A stretch of DNA of 64,000 nucleotides from the NCBI GenBank assembly GCA_947496065.1, contig CANMBF010000004.1, positions 43,697 through 107,696 on the forward strand. Direction: 5' to 3'. Both the position numbers and the translations under genes were made by a program. Shown here in pieces: positions 26,296-36,497 of this stretch. Each line of letters begins with the position of its first letter. Within the stretch, counting starts at the first letter, position 1. The notes beneath the pieces are model-generated. The model was not told where the DNA came from. It saw only the letters and a program-made list of their open reading frames with translations, and did not search any database. This DNA comes from Bacteroidota bacterium (GTDB taxonomy: Bacteria > Bacteroidota > Bacteroidia > NS11-12g > UBA955).

Positions 26296-26886
26296 ATGCT
26301 AAATAATTTTGAGGCCCTGATAGAGGGTTATCTGGAAAATGAGATTGGTATATCGCAAGCGTTTTTAGGAATTGACTTGGCGCAGCAATTAAAGGACAAT
26401 TTAATAAAGCTTTACAGTCAAAATAAATTATTTGAGGCGGGCACTGGTTGGGGCGACTTAACTGATACGAAGGAAAAGCACAGAACAGATACTATTCATT
26501 GGCTCGATAGGGTACACAACAATGTTTTTGAAAATCATTTTTTCGATGTGATGGATGCCTTTGTTTTGCATTTGAATACCACCTGTTATACAGGTATTAA
26601 GAGTTACGAATTTCATTATACACGTTATGGTGAAGGTAGCTATTACAAACCTCACCGCGACCAGTTTCGCGATAAGGATACACGACAGTTTTCGGTCATC
26701 ATTTATTTAAATGCCGCCTGGGTGCAGGCCGATGGTGGCGAGCTATGTGTCTATGGCGAGAAAGGTAAACAACTGATAGCCCCATTGAACGACCAATGCG
26801 TATTTTTTAAAAGCAATGAATTGTTACACGAAGTATTGGTAACCAACACCCCCCGCCTTAGTATAACGGGGTGGTTAAAGTGCTGA
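26296..26886 (+). CDS. 2OG-Fe(II) oxygenase (prolyl 4-hydroxylase-like)
   Basis: 196 aa. It has the jelly-roll dioxygenase signature: YYKPHRDQF supplies His120 and Asp122 for iron, LLHEVLV the distal His178, and TPRLSITGW Arg187 for the 2-oxoglutarate carboxylate. Between them lie the usual strands FSVIIYLNAAWVQADGGELCVYG. This arrangement is the P4Hc/SM-20-like type, seen in bacterial hydroxylases acting on proteins or small molecules; the substrate is unknown. No signal peptide, so cytosolic. Monocistronic with its own promoter. Confidence 0.9.
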   Translation: MLNNFEALIEGYLENEIGISQAFLGIDLAQQLKDNLIKLYSQNKLFEAGTGWGDLTDTKEKHRTDTIHWLDRVHNNVFENHFFDVMDAFVLHLNTTCYTGIKSYEFHYTRYGEGSYYKPHRDQFRDKDTRQFSVIIYLNAAWVQADGGELCVYGEKGKQLIAPLNDQCVFFKSNELLHEVLVTNTPRLSITGWLKC

Positions 26887-26987
26887 GAACATAAAGCTTT
26901 TGTTTTTTACTGCAAATAATAATCACCAATGCAGCTAGGTTTTAAAGTTTTTATATGAATTAAAATTATAGTTGCACCCACTCTCTC

Positions 26988-27002
26988 TTCTCCACAGGAG
27001 AA
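26988..27002. repeat. Short hairpin TTCTCC-ACA-GGAGAA
   Basis: A perfect 6-bp stem preceded by CACTCTCTC. It looks like a diverged copy of the element at 27149-27184 and lies in the same spacer (26887-27212), which has no coding frame. Confidence 0.45.
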
Positions 27003-27148
27003 GCTGATAATACTTGTTTTTTAATCTTTGACTACTCTTTACTCTCAATAGAAAATCCTTTACGCATACCCAAGGCGAAGAAGGTGTTTACTTTTTTGCG
27101 CGCTAATTTTTAGTGTATTTGAATTATTGCAGATTTTATCCGAAGCCA

Positions 27149-27184
27149 CTCCCCCTTTTCCCATGGAGAAGGGGATAGGGGATG
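27149..27184. repeat. Intergenic CCCCTTTTCC hairpin element
   Basis: CCCCTTTTCC (27152-27161) pairs with GGAGAAGGGG (27165-27174) with one wobble, followed by ATAGGGGATGAGG. This 'CCCCTCTCC...GGAGAGGGG...GGGGTGAGG' pattern is a dispersed intergenic repeat I know from many Bacteroidota genomes. Here it separates the oxygenase from the end of the giant-protein operon and may act as a bidirectional terminator. Confidence 0.6.
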
Positions 27185-27212
27185 AGGCCAAAAGAGGCCA
27201 ATAGTTTTCTCC

Positions 27213-28112
27213 CTACATCACCGCCACCACTTTTATCACCCTGCTCTCTTTGCCCACCACCAATTTTAAATAGTACACTTCCGATTTGATAGAAGGAAAG
27301 GCCATGAAGGTTTTGTTTTTTAGGTAGCCTAAATCTATCTCGCTTAAAATACTACCGCCATTACCATCGATTTTGTAAAGTATGGCTTTGGCTGTATCGC
27401 GCAAATTAATTTCAATGCTAAAATGTTGCCCATCGTGCGGATTCGCATACACCTTGAAATTTTGAATCATGGCATTTCGATAACCAATACGGCGTTCTAG
27501 TTGAAGACTGTCTTGGGAAGATAGGATGTGAATGTTTTTAGCTGTTTCAAAATGGCAAGCCCCATAATTACTTTTTAAATACAATGTATAAAGGCCAGTA
27601 TCGTTAAATTGCCATTGGGCGTTGTATGTTTTGCTCGATTGTATTGTGGCTTTGGCATTGCCACAATACCATTTGTTATTGTCGGCATTGGGCTGACTGA
27701 TAATTACAGCAACCACCGTATCGCTGAGTAAGGCCATGCTCGGCATTAAGAAATCATGAAGCACATCGGTATTGATTTTCCGTATGCCAAAGGTGTCGAG
27801 GTATTTACAGTTATTGCTATCGGTAGTCATTATAAAATAGGTGCCTGCTTTATCTGTGCTGTAATTGGCAACATTAAAATTTAAACCATTATCAGCTTTA
27901 GTTTGATATGCTTTAGCGCCATTGGTTTGCAAGTTAATCGTGTAAAATTGACCGTTGCATAAAGTGGTGTCCAATGCTTTGTTAAACTTTAATTCTTTGC
28001 TTGGTTTAATGTCAAAAATTAAACTATCGCGGCAACCTTGGATGGTCTCTATGGCGAAATGATAACGAGCATTCTTTAAATTTTTGATGGTGTCGTTGAG
28101 TAATAATGTAAA
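27213..28112 (-). pseudogene. 3' part of a frameshifted SprB-repeat / T9SS protein
   Basis: The frame is open from about 28112 down to 27213 but has no ATG at its head; the only early start is a TTG at 27974. Read through, it begins FTLLLNDTIKNLKNARYHFAIETIQGCRDSL, which continues the SprB-like repeat broken off in the upstream part. It ends with a T9SS type A-like tail (NFKVYANPHDGQHFSIEINL ... RVIKVVAVM). Restoring one T in GGTTTA (forward 28110-28112) joins it in frame to the upstream part, giving a protein of about 868 aa. Without the correction the surface-sorting tail is lost. Confidence 0.75.
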
Positions 28113-29818
28113 CCAGTGTTGATATTTTGCAATTGGTAATTGTTGGTGCTCAAATTGTTTTTTAACTTAAGTAAGGCCAATGCGTTAGAATGGTTCGCAC
28201 AAGGATTGTTTTGTACATAGGCCTCTAATTGAATGGGATCAGGATTCAGCCATTCATAGTTGTCTTCTAAAAGGCAACCATTGAAATCCCTTAATTTAAA
28301 GACATACTTACCAGCATCAATACTGTCTAGGGTTTTGCCGATTGAAATGGGTCGTGTATCAAGTTGCATATTGTAGGGTGCAGTTCCACCACTTGGTTTT
28401 ATAAACAAGGTGCCATTGTGTTCATTAAAACACTTGATAGCACTAAGAGTGCTACTGTCAATGCGAAGTGCGGTTGGCGAGTGGATGCTAAGGTTGTTGA
28501 TACTGTCTCTGCAGCCATTGTTGTCTTCAATGTAAATTGTATAATATCCGTTAGCAAGCTGACTAAAAGTATTGTGAGAATTTAATTTATTCCCATTTAA
28601 GCCGTAAAAATAGGGAGCATTATTGCCAATAGTAGAAATGTTGATTTCTCCTTTTTGTTCGCCATAACATATATTGTCTTTTGTCGTGGCAAGGTGTTTA
28701 AATTCTGTTAAATCTATTAAGGTAATTTTAACGGACAATTGGCATAATTCATTCTTATCATGAACTTGAATATCATAGTTTCCACTTCCAAGACTTTTGA
28801 AATTATTATTGCCAGTCCATAAGCCATTGTTAAGTGAGTAGCTGTAAGGTGCTCGGGCACCTTTTAATTGTAGGTTGATAGACCCATCTGAACCTCCATG
28901 GCAGCGCGGGTTAGTTGTGTAGGATTTTTCGATATTGAATGGATGGTAACAAGCCTTACCTGGGTATTCTATGCTTCTAATCCTATTGAAGCCTGTGGTC
29001 AAGGTATCCATTTTAAAGTTGGTGCGACAGTTTTTAACACCAATGTTTTTGCCTAAATTAAAATACCAATCACCAGTGGCTTGATCGAAAGTAGCAGCAT
29101 TGTATCCAAAGTAGCCAGTCCCATATTTCTCAATGGAATCGAAGGTGCTAAAACTTCTATCTGAAGGATTATAAAGCTGCATGACTTTTTTTGAGTTGAT
29201 AACGCAAATGGTGGCTATCTGCTCTGTTTCATTATCGTATTCATTGCAACTGCAATTGTTCGTTGTAAAAAGTTTATTAGAATCTAATTTATTGCCGTTT
29301 TTGATATCTATTTTAAATAAACCTTTACTATCTGAAACAATGTAGTAGTATCCGTTTTCGTAGTCAAGGGTGCTAGTAGTTAAACCATAATCAGAAAGTG
29401 ATTTTAGTAAACTTAGTTGACCAGTTGACAAATCTATTTTTGTAAAATAGTAGCTTGTGTTTTTAAAAGCTACACAATATATAAATCCATCGATGGGGTT
29501 GTATTCCAGTCCTTCTAAATCGTAAGTTTTGTGAATGGTTTTGTAAATTAAACCATTCGCATTGAATAGGATAAGCGCAGTGTCACATTCAAGTACGTAA
29601 CGTTGATTTTTGGTATCATAGGCTTTGCTGTAATTCGTGAAAATATCAAATTTGTAACGAGCGGTATCTGCTTTTACAAATTTTTTTTGATCAAAGGAAT
29701 CAATTAATACGCGTTTATTCGTAACATCAATGCCCCAAAGTTTTCTGCTTTGCGAGTCACAAGTTGGATAAACCCCAAGGTAGAATAAAGTCAATAGGAT
29801 TGTATTTCTTACAGTCAT
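28076..29818 (-). CDS. SprB-repeat secreted protein, 5' part (frameshifted before its tail)
   Basis: 580 aa as read. A signal peptide (MTVRNTILLTLFYLGVYPT) is followed by about 270 residues resembling a beta-propeller (repeats such as YDLEGLEYNPIDGFIYCVAF and LDYENGYYYIVSDSKGLFKIDI). Then come SprB-type repeats with the pattern CxGxxDGxI...APYxYxLN...GxYxIxVxDxNxC (NPRCHGGSDGSINLQLKGARAPY, NICYGEQKGEINISTIGNNAPY, IKCFNEHNGTLFIKPSGGTAPY). SprB repeats belong to gliding adhesins and other T9SS surface proteins. The frame ends in HYYSTTPSKI after a probable 1-nt loss. Third gene of the operon: its ATG overlaps the preceding TGA in ATGA. Confidence 0.82.
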   Translation of the reverse strand: MTVRNTILLTLFYLGVYPTCDSQSRKLWGIDVTNKRVLIDSFDQKKFVKADTARYKFDIFTNYSKAYDTKNQRYVLECDTALILFNANGLIYKTIHKTYDLEGLEYNPIDGFIYCVAFKNTSYYFTKIDLSTGQLSLLKSLSDYGLTTSTLDYENGYYYIVSDSKGLFKIDIKNGNKLDSNKLFTTNNCSCNEYDNETEQIATICVINSKKVMQLYNPSDRSFSTFDSIEKYGTGYFGYNAATFDQATGDWYFNLGKNIGVKNCRTNFKMDTLTTGFNRIRSIEYPGKACYHPFNIEKSYTTNPRCHGGSDGSINLQLKGARAPYSYSLNNGLWTGNNNFKSLGSGNYDIQVHDKNELCQLSVKITLIDLTEFKHLATTKDNICYGEQKGEINISTIGNNAPYFYGLNGNKLNSHNTFSQLANGYYTIYIEDNNGCRDSINNLSIHSPTALRIDSSTLSAIKCFNEHNGTLFIKPSGGTAPYNMQLDTRPISIGKTLDSIDAGKYVFKLRDFNGCLLEDNYEWLNPDPIQLEAYVQNNPCANHSNALALLKLKNNLSTNNYQLQNINTGLHYYSTTPSKI

Positions 29819-31827
29819 AATCGACTCCTCCTTCCATCTTTGAAATAAGCGATAATATAATAATTTTTCATCGTGTATGGTTTTAAATAGTAATAGCTGT
29901 AATAATTATTTCCGCCCTCTATATTGCCGATGGTTTGTGTTTTCCCATTGTTGTTTTCGGACATAATTCTGTAATGTTTTACCAATGGATCAAAGCGGTA
30001 TTGCCAAAAAATATCGACTCTGTTTTTTGTTGAATCTTGGGTTGTGGCGATTAAAGTCACCTTAGGCATCCATGGGTTTTTCGGACGTTGGATTGTAATG
30101 GCTTTCGCTGATGGAGAGGCAAGGCCATTGCGAGCAATTGCCAACAAAGTGATGGCGTAGCTCTCGCCTTCTACTAAACTAGAATCATTGTAAATGGTGT
30201 CTTGTATTGACAGGGTCTTTTGAATGCTTTTGTCTGTTGAAGTATGATGAATATTTAAATAATAATTTGTAACACCCGAACTAAAGCTAGGGTGCCATTT
30301 TAATATTAATTTGTCTGTATGGTTAGTCACTTCATAAATAAGTGGAGGTGCAGGTGGTATTTGGTGCTTAATGCGAATGGCAATTACCGAGCTGCCCCGG
30401 GATTCGTTGTACCTGTTGTCTATGCATGTTACTTTATAGTATATGGAATCGCGTAACATGTCTAAATCTAGTGTGTCGCGGTAAAAGGTGTCACTCAAAT
30501 AATGGGGTGATACTAAAGCAAACTCATTGTATCTGTTATTGCTTTTGTAGATGCGGTAGGCCATGCCATCAAGGGTCTTCGAGTGAAACCATTGCATGTT
30601 GATAGCGCCTAAGCTATCGCCGTTAAATGTTTCTATTTGCGGTGGGTCTGGTGCAAAGCTGTCCACTTGCTGCACCATAGTTTGAAAAGAAGGATTCAAT
30701 TGGTTGTTTAAAGTGATGGCATTGACACGTAAATAAAAATTAGCTTTGCTGGTATTAAAATCAACCGACCTTTCAGAGGCTTGAATTGAAATAGAATCTA
30801 TAGGGGTATATTCACCTTCGCTTGAGTCGCAAATAGAGAGTTTGAAGCCTTTGATATTCGCCTCTTCTGAAGTGTTCAATTCCCATGTAATATGGAGGAT
30901 ATTGGGTATAGGAAAAACAATATTTACAGAAGAAGGAAAGACAAGGGTTTCGTAAAATGCAAGGAGGGTATCTGCTTGAGATGGTAAACTAAGTTGACCA
31001 AAATAATTGATGCCTCTGATTCTATAAATGAGCCATTGTTGATAATGCGCAATGGTGTCTGTAAAATAGGCTGGCATTAATAAGTTACTGTCAGAAATGT
31101 TTGGCAGTATTGGTAAATTGGAAAGCGACTGAAAAGTTTGACCTGAATCTGACGAACGTTCAATTTGATAAGCGAAATAGGAACTTTGATAAAGTTGAGC
31201 TGGCCATTCCATTTGAATATGGTTATGCTTCACAAATGTTTTAAAATTATCAATGATTGGCTGAAGGCTTGGTAAACCAGTATTCACAAGGCAGTATTGT
31301 GTGTCTATGCTATTGCCACCATTAGGATAGAGCTTGTACAAGTAAGTGGTGTTTGGATCCGCATTGCTATCGATACTTCCTAGTCCATAGGCCATGGTTA
31401 ATTCGAAATCCTTTTGGAGTGCAAGCATCGAATAAATATAACATTGCTCATTTCTGTCAATTTGTTGTATAAGTTCTGATGCAGATTGGGGGCTGTCATT
31501 GTCGCCGAGGCAGCTTGTAATGAGTTGTGCAGTAGGATGCGTATTGATGAGCCTTTTTAATTGAGCATCTTCGAATGGTTTGATGCTTTTAGTGCTTAGG
31601 CCCGAGTCCTCTCCCAAAGTAATATTGGATTGAATAGTATACCTTTCTAGTTGGTACCCTTTGGAATGCCAAGTGCGCCATAAGGCATAGGTAATTGGGG
31701 TCCATCGCAAAGCAACAACACCAGCATTAACCTGTGTTTTAATCACTAAACGCGGAGGCGCAGCAGAAAGATGCTGTGTACCTAACAGTAAAAATAGAAT
31801 CTTAAAAAGTGTCATTGCTTTTTTCAT
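29815..31827 (-). CDS. Large secreted fibronectin type III-like protein
   Basis: 670 aa with a signal peptide (LFKILFLLLGTQHLSAAPP). Several Fn3-like modules are visible: PNILHITWELNTSEEANIKGFKL, GAINMQWFHSKTLDGMAYRIYKS, KLILKWHPSFSSGVTNYYLNI and NRVDIFWQYRFDPLVKHYRI, each followed by a Tyr-containing strand (YYKVTCID, YAITLLAIA). The N-terminal 250 residues start with VVALRWTPITYALWRT and a possible extra Fn3. There is no T9SS tail, so it may stay periplasmic, be secreted by another route, or bind its operon partners. It is coupled by ATGA overlaps at both ends (31824-31827 and 29815-29818). Confidence 0.82.
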   Translation of the reverse strand: MKKAMTLFKILFLLLGTQHLSAAPPRLVIKTQVNAGVVALRWTPITYALWRTWHSKGYQLERYTIQSNITLGEDSGLSTKSIKPFEDAQLKRLINTHPTAQLITSCLGDNDSPQSASELIQQIDRNEQCYIYSMLALQKDFELTMAYGLGSIDSNADPNTTYLYKLYPNGGNSIDTQYCLVNTGLPSLQPIIDNFKTFVKHNHIQMEWPAQLYQSSYFAYQIERSSDSGQTFQSLSNLPILPNISDSNLLMPAYFTDTIAHYQQWLIYRIRGINYFGQLSLPSQADTLLAFYETLVFPSSVNIVFPIPNILHITWELNTSEEANIKGFKLSICDSSEGEYTPIDSISIQASERSVDFNTSKANFYLRVNAITLNNQLNPSFQTMVQQVDSFAPDPPQIETFNGDSLGAINMQWFHSKTLDGMAYRIYKSNNRYNEFALVSPHYLSDTFYRDTLDLDMLRDSIYYKVTCIDNRYNESRGSSVIAIRIKHQIPPAPPLIYEVTNHTDKLILKWHPSFSSGVTNYYLNIHHTSTDKSIQKTLSIQDTIYNDSSLVEGESYAITLLAIARNGLASPSAKAITIQRPKNPWMPKVTLIATTQDSTKNRVDIFWQYRFDPLVKHYRIMSENNNGKTQTIGNIEGGNNYYSYYYLKPYTMKNYYIIAYFKDGRRSRL

Positions 31828-34800
31828 TTTGTTGCACTTTGATTAATTAAATATGAGGTGTTTCGCACTTGATGGCCCGGTAAATAATAATTAATTTGAA
31901 AGGCTTGCATTTGTGCCTTGCGCATGGCCAATTGCATTTGTGCAATTTTTAGTAACCATTGATTTTTTTGTTGACTAGTACCTGAAGTAATTGTGGTGTT
32001 GTATGAAAGGCTTTGGTTTGTGCTAGCCAATGCCATTGTTGTTGCGCCTGCCCATAATGGCTCTGCATTCATTTGCAAACCATTTGCCATTTGTTTTAAA
32101 GCAGGGGTGTAGCTTATCTGATTAAGATAGCTTGATAGGAATTTTGAATTGACATTTGGACTGTTGACATATTGAATCAGCGAAGTCTGTATGGCTTCTA
32201 AATCATTCAACATAATTTGATAGCTATAATCTTCTATTTGTATCAGTTCTTGTGAATATTTTGCCCTTTGATATCCATTAAGGCCATTGCCAATAATGGT
32301 CATTTGAGAAATGTTAAGCTCGTTTATTTTAATTGCTTTTAAAGGGATTAAGCCGAGCAGGGAAGTGTCTCTTCCCAAATAAAGGCAGGCTTGTAAGAAA
32401 GGATCCTTGGATTCGAAAATGCTGTAAAGTTTTTTGCTTTCACTCGTAAGCCATGTGTTTTGTTGCAGCAATAATTTGGGTTGGACCATTGCATTTGGTT
32501 GAGTTGCCATTTCAACCGCATCAAAATATTCAGGTAGCTTATTTTTAAAATTTGTGCGCAATAGTTGGTTGTCTAATTGTGTTTCAAAGGGTATCATGTT
32601 TTTCATTTTGTCGTTAAATGAAATGTAATAGCTGCATCCGAAACGATAGTTGTACAAGTGTTTATCAATTCTATTGGTATTGGCTTTATTAATAGTTGAA
32701 ATTGAAACATTATTGGTTGTATTGACAAGTGAATTGCCAATCTCAGAAGGTGCATTGATTGCTTTTATTTTCAAAATTAATTCATAAGTGGAGTTGGTTT
32801 TAAAAATGGAATTCGGCAGTTGATAGCTGATGCGATTTTTAGCATAAGTGGCAGGCACTTCAGCAATAATTTTATTTAAGGGATCGGCAAACACAACCAT
32901 TAATTTTTCGTTGGATTGTACGTTTAAATTTTGTTGATTTTTGTAGAGTTGTATAAAACCTTGGGGGCTAAGGTTAGAATGGTAATTGATTTGGTGTTTC
33001 TGCGGATAGCAATACGCAATGTTGACTTCTGGAATATTTTGTGGTGCATTACCAGTTGTAAAATTGATAATTCTTGTTTCGGTAATGGTTAATCCATTGA
33101 GCAGATAAGCACGCATTTGATCAGTGCGTATGAGTTTTCTGCCATTGCCGAATGCCATTTCTTGAAGACCATTGTTTTTCATCATAGCAATGCATGCATT
33201 GAATTGATCCAGCTCGTTTTTGGCAGGTAAGATTTTTAGATGGTTATTGGTTAATAATTCATAGTTAGAGACCATCCCTTGTGCTTCAATCACAATTTTT
33301 AATTGCATAGTTTGATTCGCAGGCAGCATGGACTCTGGCGTAAAAGTGATGGCTGTGTGTTCGTTATTAAACCTTAATTGGCCCACTATTAGTTGTTTGT
33401 TGTAACTTACTTCATATTGCTTTAATTGAAACATAAAAGTTCGACCTTCGGCATCTTGCAGTGGTCTGTTAATAGGAGCTGAGTAAGTGGATTGAAGATT
33501 GTTAGCAACATTGAATTGTTGCACATTGTTGTCTGGATAGGTGGTCAAAATGATAGAAGTATCTGATAATTTACTTTGACGCATTTCGCAAGGTTCACCA
33601 ATTTCAAAATTTAATTTTAATTGTTTGTTGATGACACCTGCAATATTGACTTTGATGTTGGCTGAACCATTGCTGTAAAAAGGTTTGGGTCCTTCGCAAT
33701 ACAATTGTGTAGCGGTTGTGATTGTCATTAAATCGAAGCGTGATTGTATCGATTTTGTTTGAACAGCTGCACCAACCTTGCCTTGCAAATAAGCGAAAAG
33801 TTGACCATTGGCAAACCATCCATTGATGCCTGGCGTTTCATTGTTAATTGTACAATGTGCACTATTTTTAGTTGAACGAACATTGATATCCAAACCAATT
33901 AATGCTTTTAAATGGGCGTAGATACTCACATTCTTTTCGCCACCTTCGCTGCCAATTTCTAATGCCATTCGTGCACCAAATGCAAAAGCATTTCCAATAT
34001 TTAATGCCTCAAGTTGACGCATAGCATCCGCATTTTTAGGACCAATGATGGAAGTAATTTCAGTAGGTAAAGGCAATGCCGGTGGTAGGTCTTTCCCCAC
34101 CATGAAGTATGCATTCACTTGGGCATAGCCTAATGTGCTTAATTTCATTTTTACACCAAGCGCTTGTTGAGGTGTGCCTATGTGCAAGTGCCATTTCGAT
34201 CGACTGAAATAAGCGGCTACTTCGCCAGCAAAACCTTTTGGGCCACACCCAACTATTTTATCATTTGCTAGGCCTTGAATGTAAACGGCAAAATGGGCTT
34301 GATAGACCTGTTGGGCGAAATCGAAATGGAGTAAAAAAGGACTACTGATATTGCCGGTAGGTTGAAAATTATTCAAGTAATTTTTCCAATTAGATTGCGA
34401 AGGCAATGTGTTGGTATTTTGTTTTAAGTCAGAAGCGTTAAGCGTTGTTTTTTTTGTCATGAATTCGGCATTGCCAAAGATGTCAATTTGATTCATGCCT
34501 AAGTTGCGATTAAATTGAATTTCAATGGCTGTTTTGGCAATAAATGGTTTACTCTCATTCGTGCCTCCAGTACTCCTCATATATAATCCAGCTCTTAAAC
34601 CTAGTCCTGCCTTTGTATCAGGTAGATAGGATTTGCCAGCTGCTGTTAAACCTAAATCATTCTGTGGTATGGGGTCGGTTGAGTTTCGTTCACGCATGCC
34701 CTGCCAAGCGCCACCCAAAAAGCCATTGATTTCCATGCCAGGGAGAAAAGGCAATCCTGGTTGGTCCCATATTGCATTGGCATCAAAATACCAATAACGG

Positions 34801-36497
34801 TGTTTTTTAATTGTTCCAAATAAAATAGTAGCGCCTGCTTGTATGGCGGGCTGTTTCATTTTAAATTGTATTTGGCCAGCTAAGCCATTGCCAAAATAAG
34901 GGTCCTGTTTTATAAATTGAATTTGACCATAAAGCGACAAGGCGCTGATACTGCTATTCAATTCCATGGATTCTATTTGAAGGCCGCTGGGTAAGAGTTT
35001 ATTGTTTTTAAATTTCGCACTGATATTTACACCAGTTTTAACTGTAATTTTTTCCATTAAATTCATTGCGCATTTGATTTGAAGTATTTTGTATTCTCCT
35101 TTTGATTGCAGTCCAATACGTTCAATCTGTAATGGATATTGTCCGATTTTATGCGTCGCGGTGCTGTTTTGTAAACCCAAATAAGCAATGTCGAAATAGG
35201 GTTCGCGATTGGCAACACGCAATCCCTGAAATGCAAGGGCCGGAAAATGAAAAGTTGGGGCCTCCTGTGTGGCATTGTTCTGATTTTCTATACTGAGGGT
35301 GCCATTGAAATTACTTTCTAATAAAACGACGCCATTTTGAATTTCAAAATCAAGAAATGAATTGGGTGTTAAGTTAAGTTGAGCAACCTTGAAAGCAGGA
35401 ATACTTAAATTTTTATTAACTTTTATTCGAAAACCATAATTGTCGTTAATACCTATATATCCATTGTAAGCAAGTCGCGAGGTGTCTGACAATATGGGTA
35501 AGCCAATTTCACCTTTCATCTGCCCAAAGACTATCTCATTCCTTGCGATGGAGAGTTCAATTGCTTCAATTGAAAAGGGCCAGTTGGCAATGGTGCCTTG
35601 TTCAATATTTAATATATTTTTACCAAATAGGGTTCCACTGAATCCCCACGCATCAATTAATAAATTTTCGATTCCTAATTCGGTCCGTTTACTTGTGTTT
35701 GACTTAAAATGGGCGGGCAGTTTTACACGCCCTTTTTTAAGGTAAAAACCTTCCCAAATTCGAATTGAATTGGGTTCGTTTAAATAAGATGGAGGGAAAA
35801 CCATGTCAATGTAATTGCTAGTTTCGCTTAGATCAATGGTGGCATCTGAAATTGTAAATACAAAATCTTTGAGTCCTTTTATTTGAAATGGTTCAATTGA
35901 AATATTAGCCAATAGATCTGTCCAGGATTTTGCAGTAACTGTAAAATCGGCCTTCAGTTTTTTATTGTCAGTTATTTGACCGCTGTCATTCACAGGCAAA
36001 AGCAATTGATTGTTGAAATTTACCTCTCCATTAATGGAAAATTCTTTAAGTCCATAGCACTCAAATGTGGCATATGTTTTTTGTGGTCCTGAAAAGAGCA
36101 ATATATCGGCACAATTTCCAAAATTAAGTTCAACATCTGAAAGAAGATATAACTTAACAGGACCACTTAAACCATTGGTATTACTAAAGTTGATATGGTC
36201 TGTTTTAAATGCAATTAATTGATTGCTCTTAGGGTCGCGAAATGCAACAGCAGCGCTAAATACTGCGCGGTCTGGCAGTATGTCAATGTTATAAATTATA
36301 ATGCCATAGTTTAAATTTTTATTTTCAGATGCCAATAAAAATTCGCCTTTGGGAAATTCGTTGAATTGGTTGCTAAGTTGATCAACTACTCTGCCCTCAC
36401 GGACGGCGCCAATGACTTTCGCCTCGAGCGTATCGGCTAAAGTTTGAGCATTGATTTGGTGGCTCGAAAAAAGGCATAGCATGAGCCCAACGAGCAT
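31824..36497 (-). CDS. Giant secreted protein of unknown function
   Basis: 1557 aa from the ATG at 36497; the frame continues to a TTG at 36515. The signal peptide is MLVGLMLCLFSSHQINAQ. No known domain is recognised. The N-terminal 650 residues are repetitive beta sheet (RAVFSAAVAFRDP, GPVKLYLLSDVELNFG, SGTLFGKNILNIEQGTI, LAYNGYIGINDNYGFRIKV). The middle (650-1000) has Gly/Ala-rich membrane-strand-like stretches (GLGLRAGLYMRSTGG, VNAYFMVGKDLPP, AFGARMALEIGSEGG). The C-terminus is helical and Gln/Asn-rich (LLKIAQMQLAMRKAQMQAF). No T9SS tail is seen. First gene of a three-gene operon with coupled starts. It could be a scaffold, an adhesin or a toxin-like effector; nothing decides between these. 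Confidence 0.85.
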   Translation of the reverse strand: MLVGLMLCLFSSHQINAQTLADTLEAKVIGAVREGRVVDQLSNQFNEFPKGEFLLASENKNLNYGIIIYNIDILPDRAVFSAAVAFRDPKSNQLIAFKTDHINFSNTNGLSGPVKLYLLSDVELNFGNCADILLFSGPQKTYATFECYGLKEFSINGEVNFNNQLLLPVNDSGQITDNKKLKADFTVTAKSWTDLLANISIEPFQIKGLKDFVFTISDATIDLSETSNYIDMVFPPSYLNEPNSIRIWEGFYLKKGRVKLPAHFKSNTSKRTELGIENLLIDAWGFSGTLFGKNILNIEQGTIANWPFSIEAIELSIARNEIVFGQMKGEIGLPILSDTSRLAYNGYIGINDNYGFRIKVNKNLSIPAFKVAQLNLTPNSFLDFEIQNGVVLLESNFNGTLSIENQNNATQEAPTFHFPALAFQGLRVANREPYFDIAYLGLQNSTATHKIGQYPLQIERIGLQSKGEYKILQIKCAMNLMEKITVKTGVNISAKFKNNKLLPSGLQIESMELNSSISALSLYGQIQFIKQDPYFGNGLAGQIQFKMKQPAIQAGATILFGTIKKHRYWYFDANAIWDQPGLPFLPGMEINGFLGGAWQGMRERNSTDPIPQNDLGLTAAGKSYLPDTKAGLGLRAGLYMRSTGGTNESKPFIAKTAIEIQFNRNLGMNQIDIFGNAEFMTKKTTLNASDLKQNTNTLPSQSNWKNYLNNFQPTGNISSPFLLHFDFAQQVYQAHFAVYIQGLANDKIVGCGPKGFAGEVAAYFSRSKWHLHIGTPQQALGVKMKLSTLGYAQVNAYFMVGKDLPPALPLPTEITSIIGPKNADAMRQLEALNIGNAFAFGARMALEIGSEGGEKNVSIYAHLKALIGLDINVRSTKNSAHCTINNETPGINGWFANGQLFAYLQGKVGAAVQTKSIQSRFDLMTITTATQLYCEGPKPFYSNGSANIKVNIAGVINKQLKLNFEIGEPCEMRQSKLSDTSIILTTYPDNNVQQFNVANNLQSTYSAPINRPLQDAEGRTFMFQLKQYEVSYNKQLIVGQLRFNNEHTAITFTPESMLPANQTMQLKIVIEAQGMVSNYELLTNNHLKILPAKNELDQFNACIAMMKNNGLQEMAFGNGRKLIRTDQMRAYLLNGLTITETRIINFTTGNAPQNIPEVNIAYCYPQKHQINYHSNLSPQGFIQLYKNQQNLNVQSNEKLMVVFADPLNKIIAEVPATYAKNRISYQLPNSIFKTNSTYELILKIKAINAPSEIGNSLVNTTNNVSISTINKANTNRIDKHLYNYRFGCSYYISFNDKMKNMIPFETQLDNQLLRTNFKNKLPEYFDAVEMATQPNAMVQPKLLLQQNTWLTSESKKLYSIFESKDPFLQACLYLGRDTSLLGLIPLKAIKINELNISQMTIIGNGLNGYQRAKYSQELIQIEDYSYQIMLNDLEAIQTSLIQYVNSPNVNSKFLSSYLNQISYTPALKQMANGLQMNAEPLWAGATTMALASTNQSLSYNTTITSGTSQQKNQWLLKIAQMQLAMRKAQMQAFQINYYLPGHQVRNTSYLINQSATK

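Noticed and set aside
34544..35745. Several + strand frames inside the giant secreted gene
   Set aside because: They are antisense shadows; the - strand frame is open for 1557 codons with a signal peptide.
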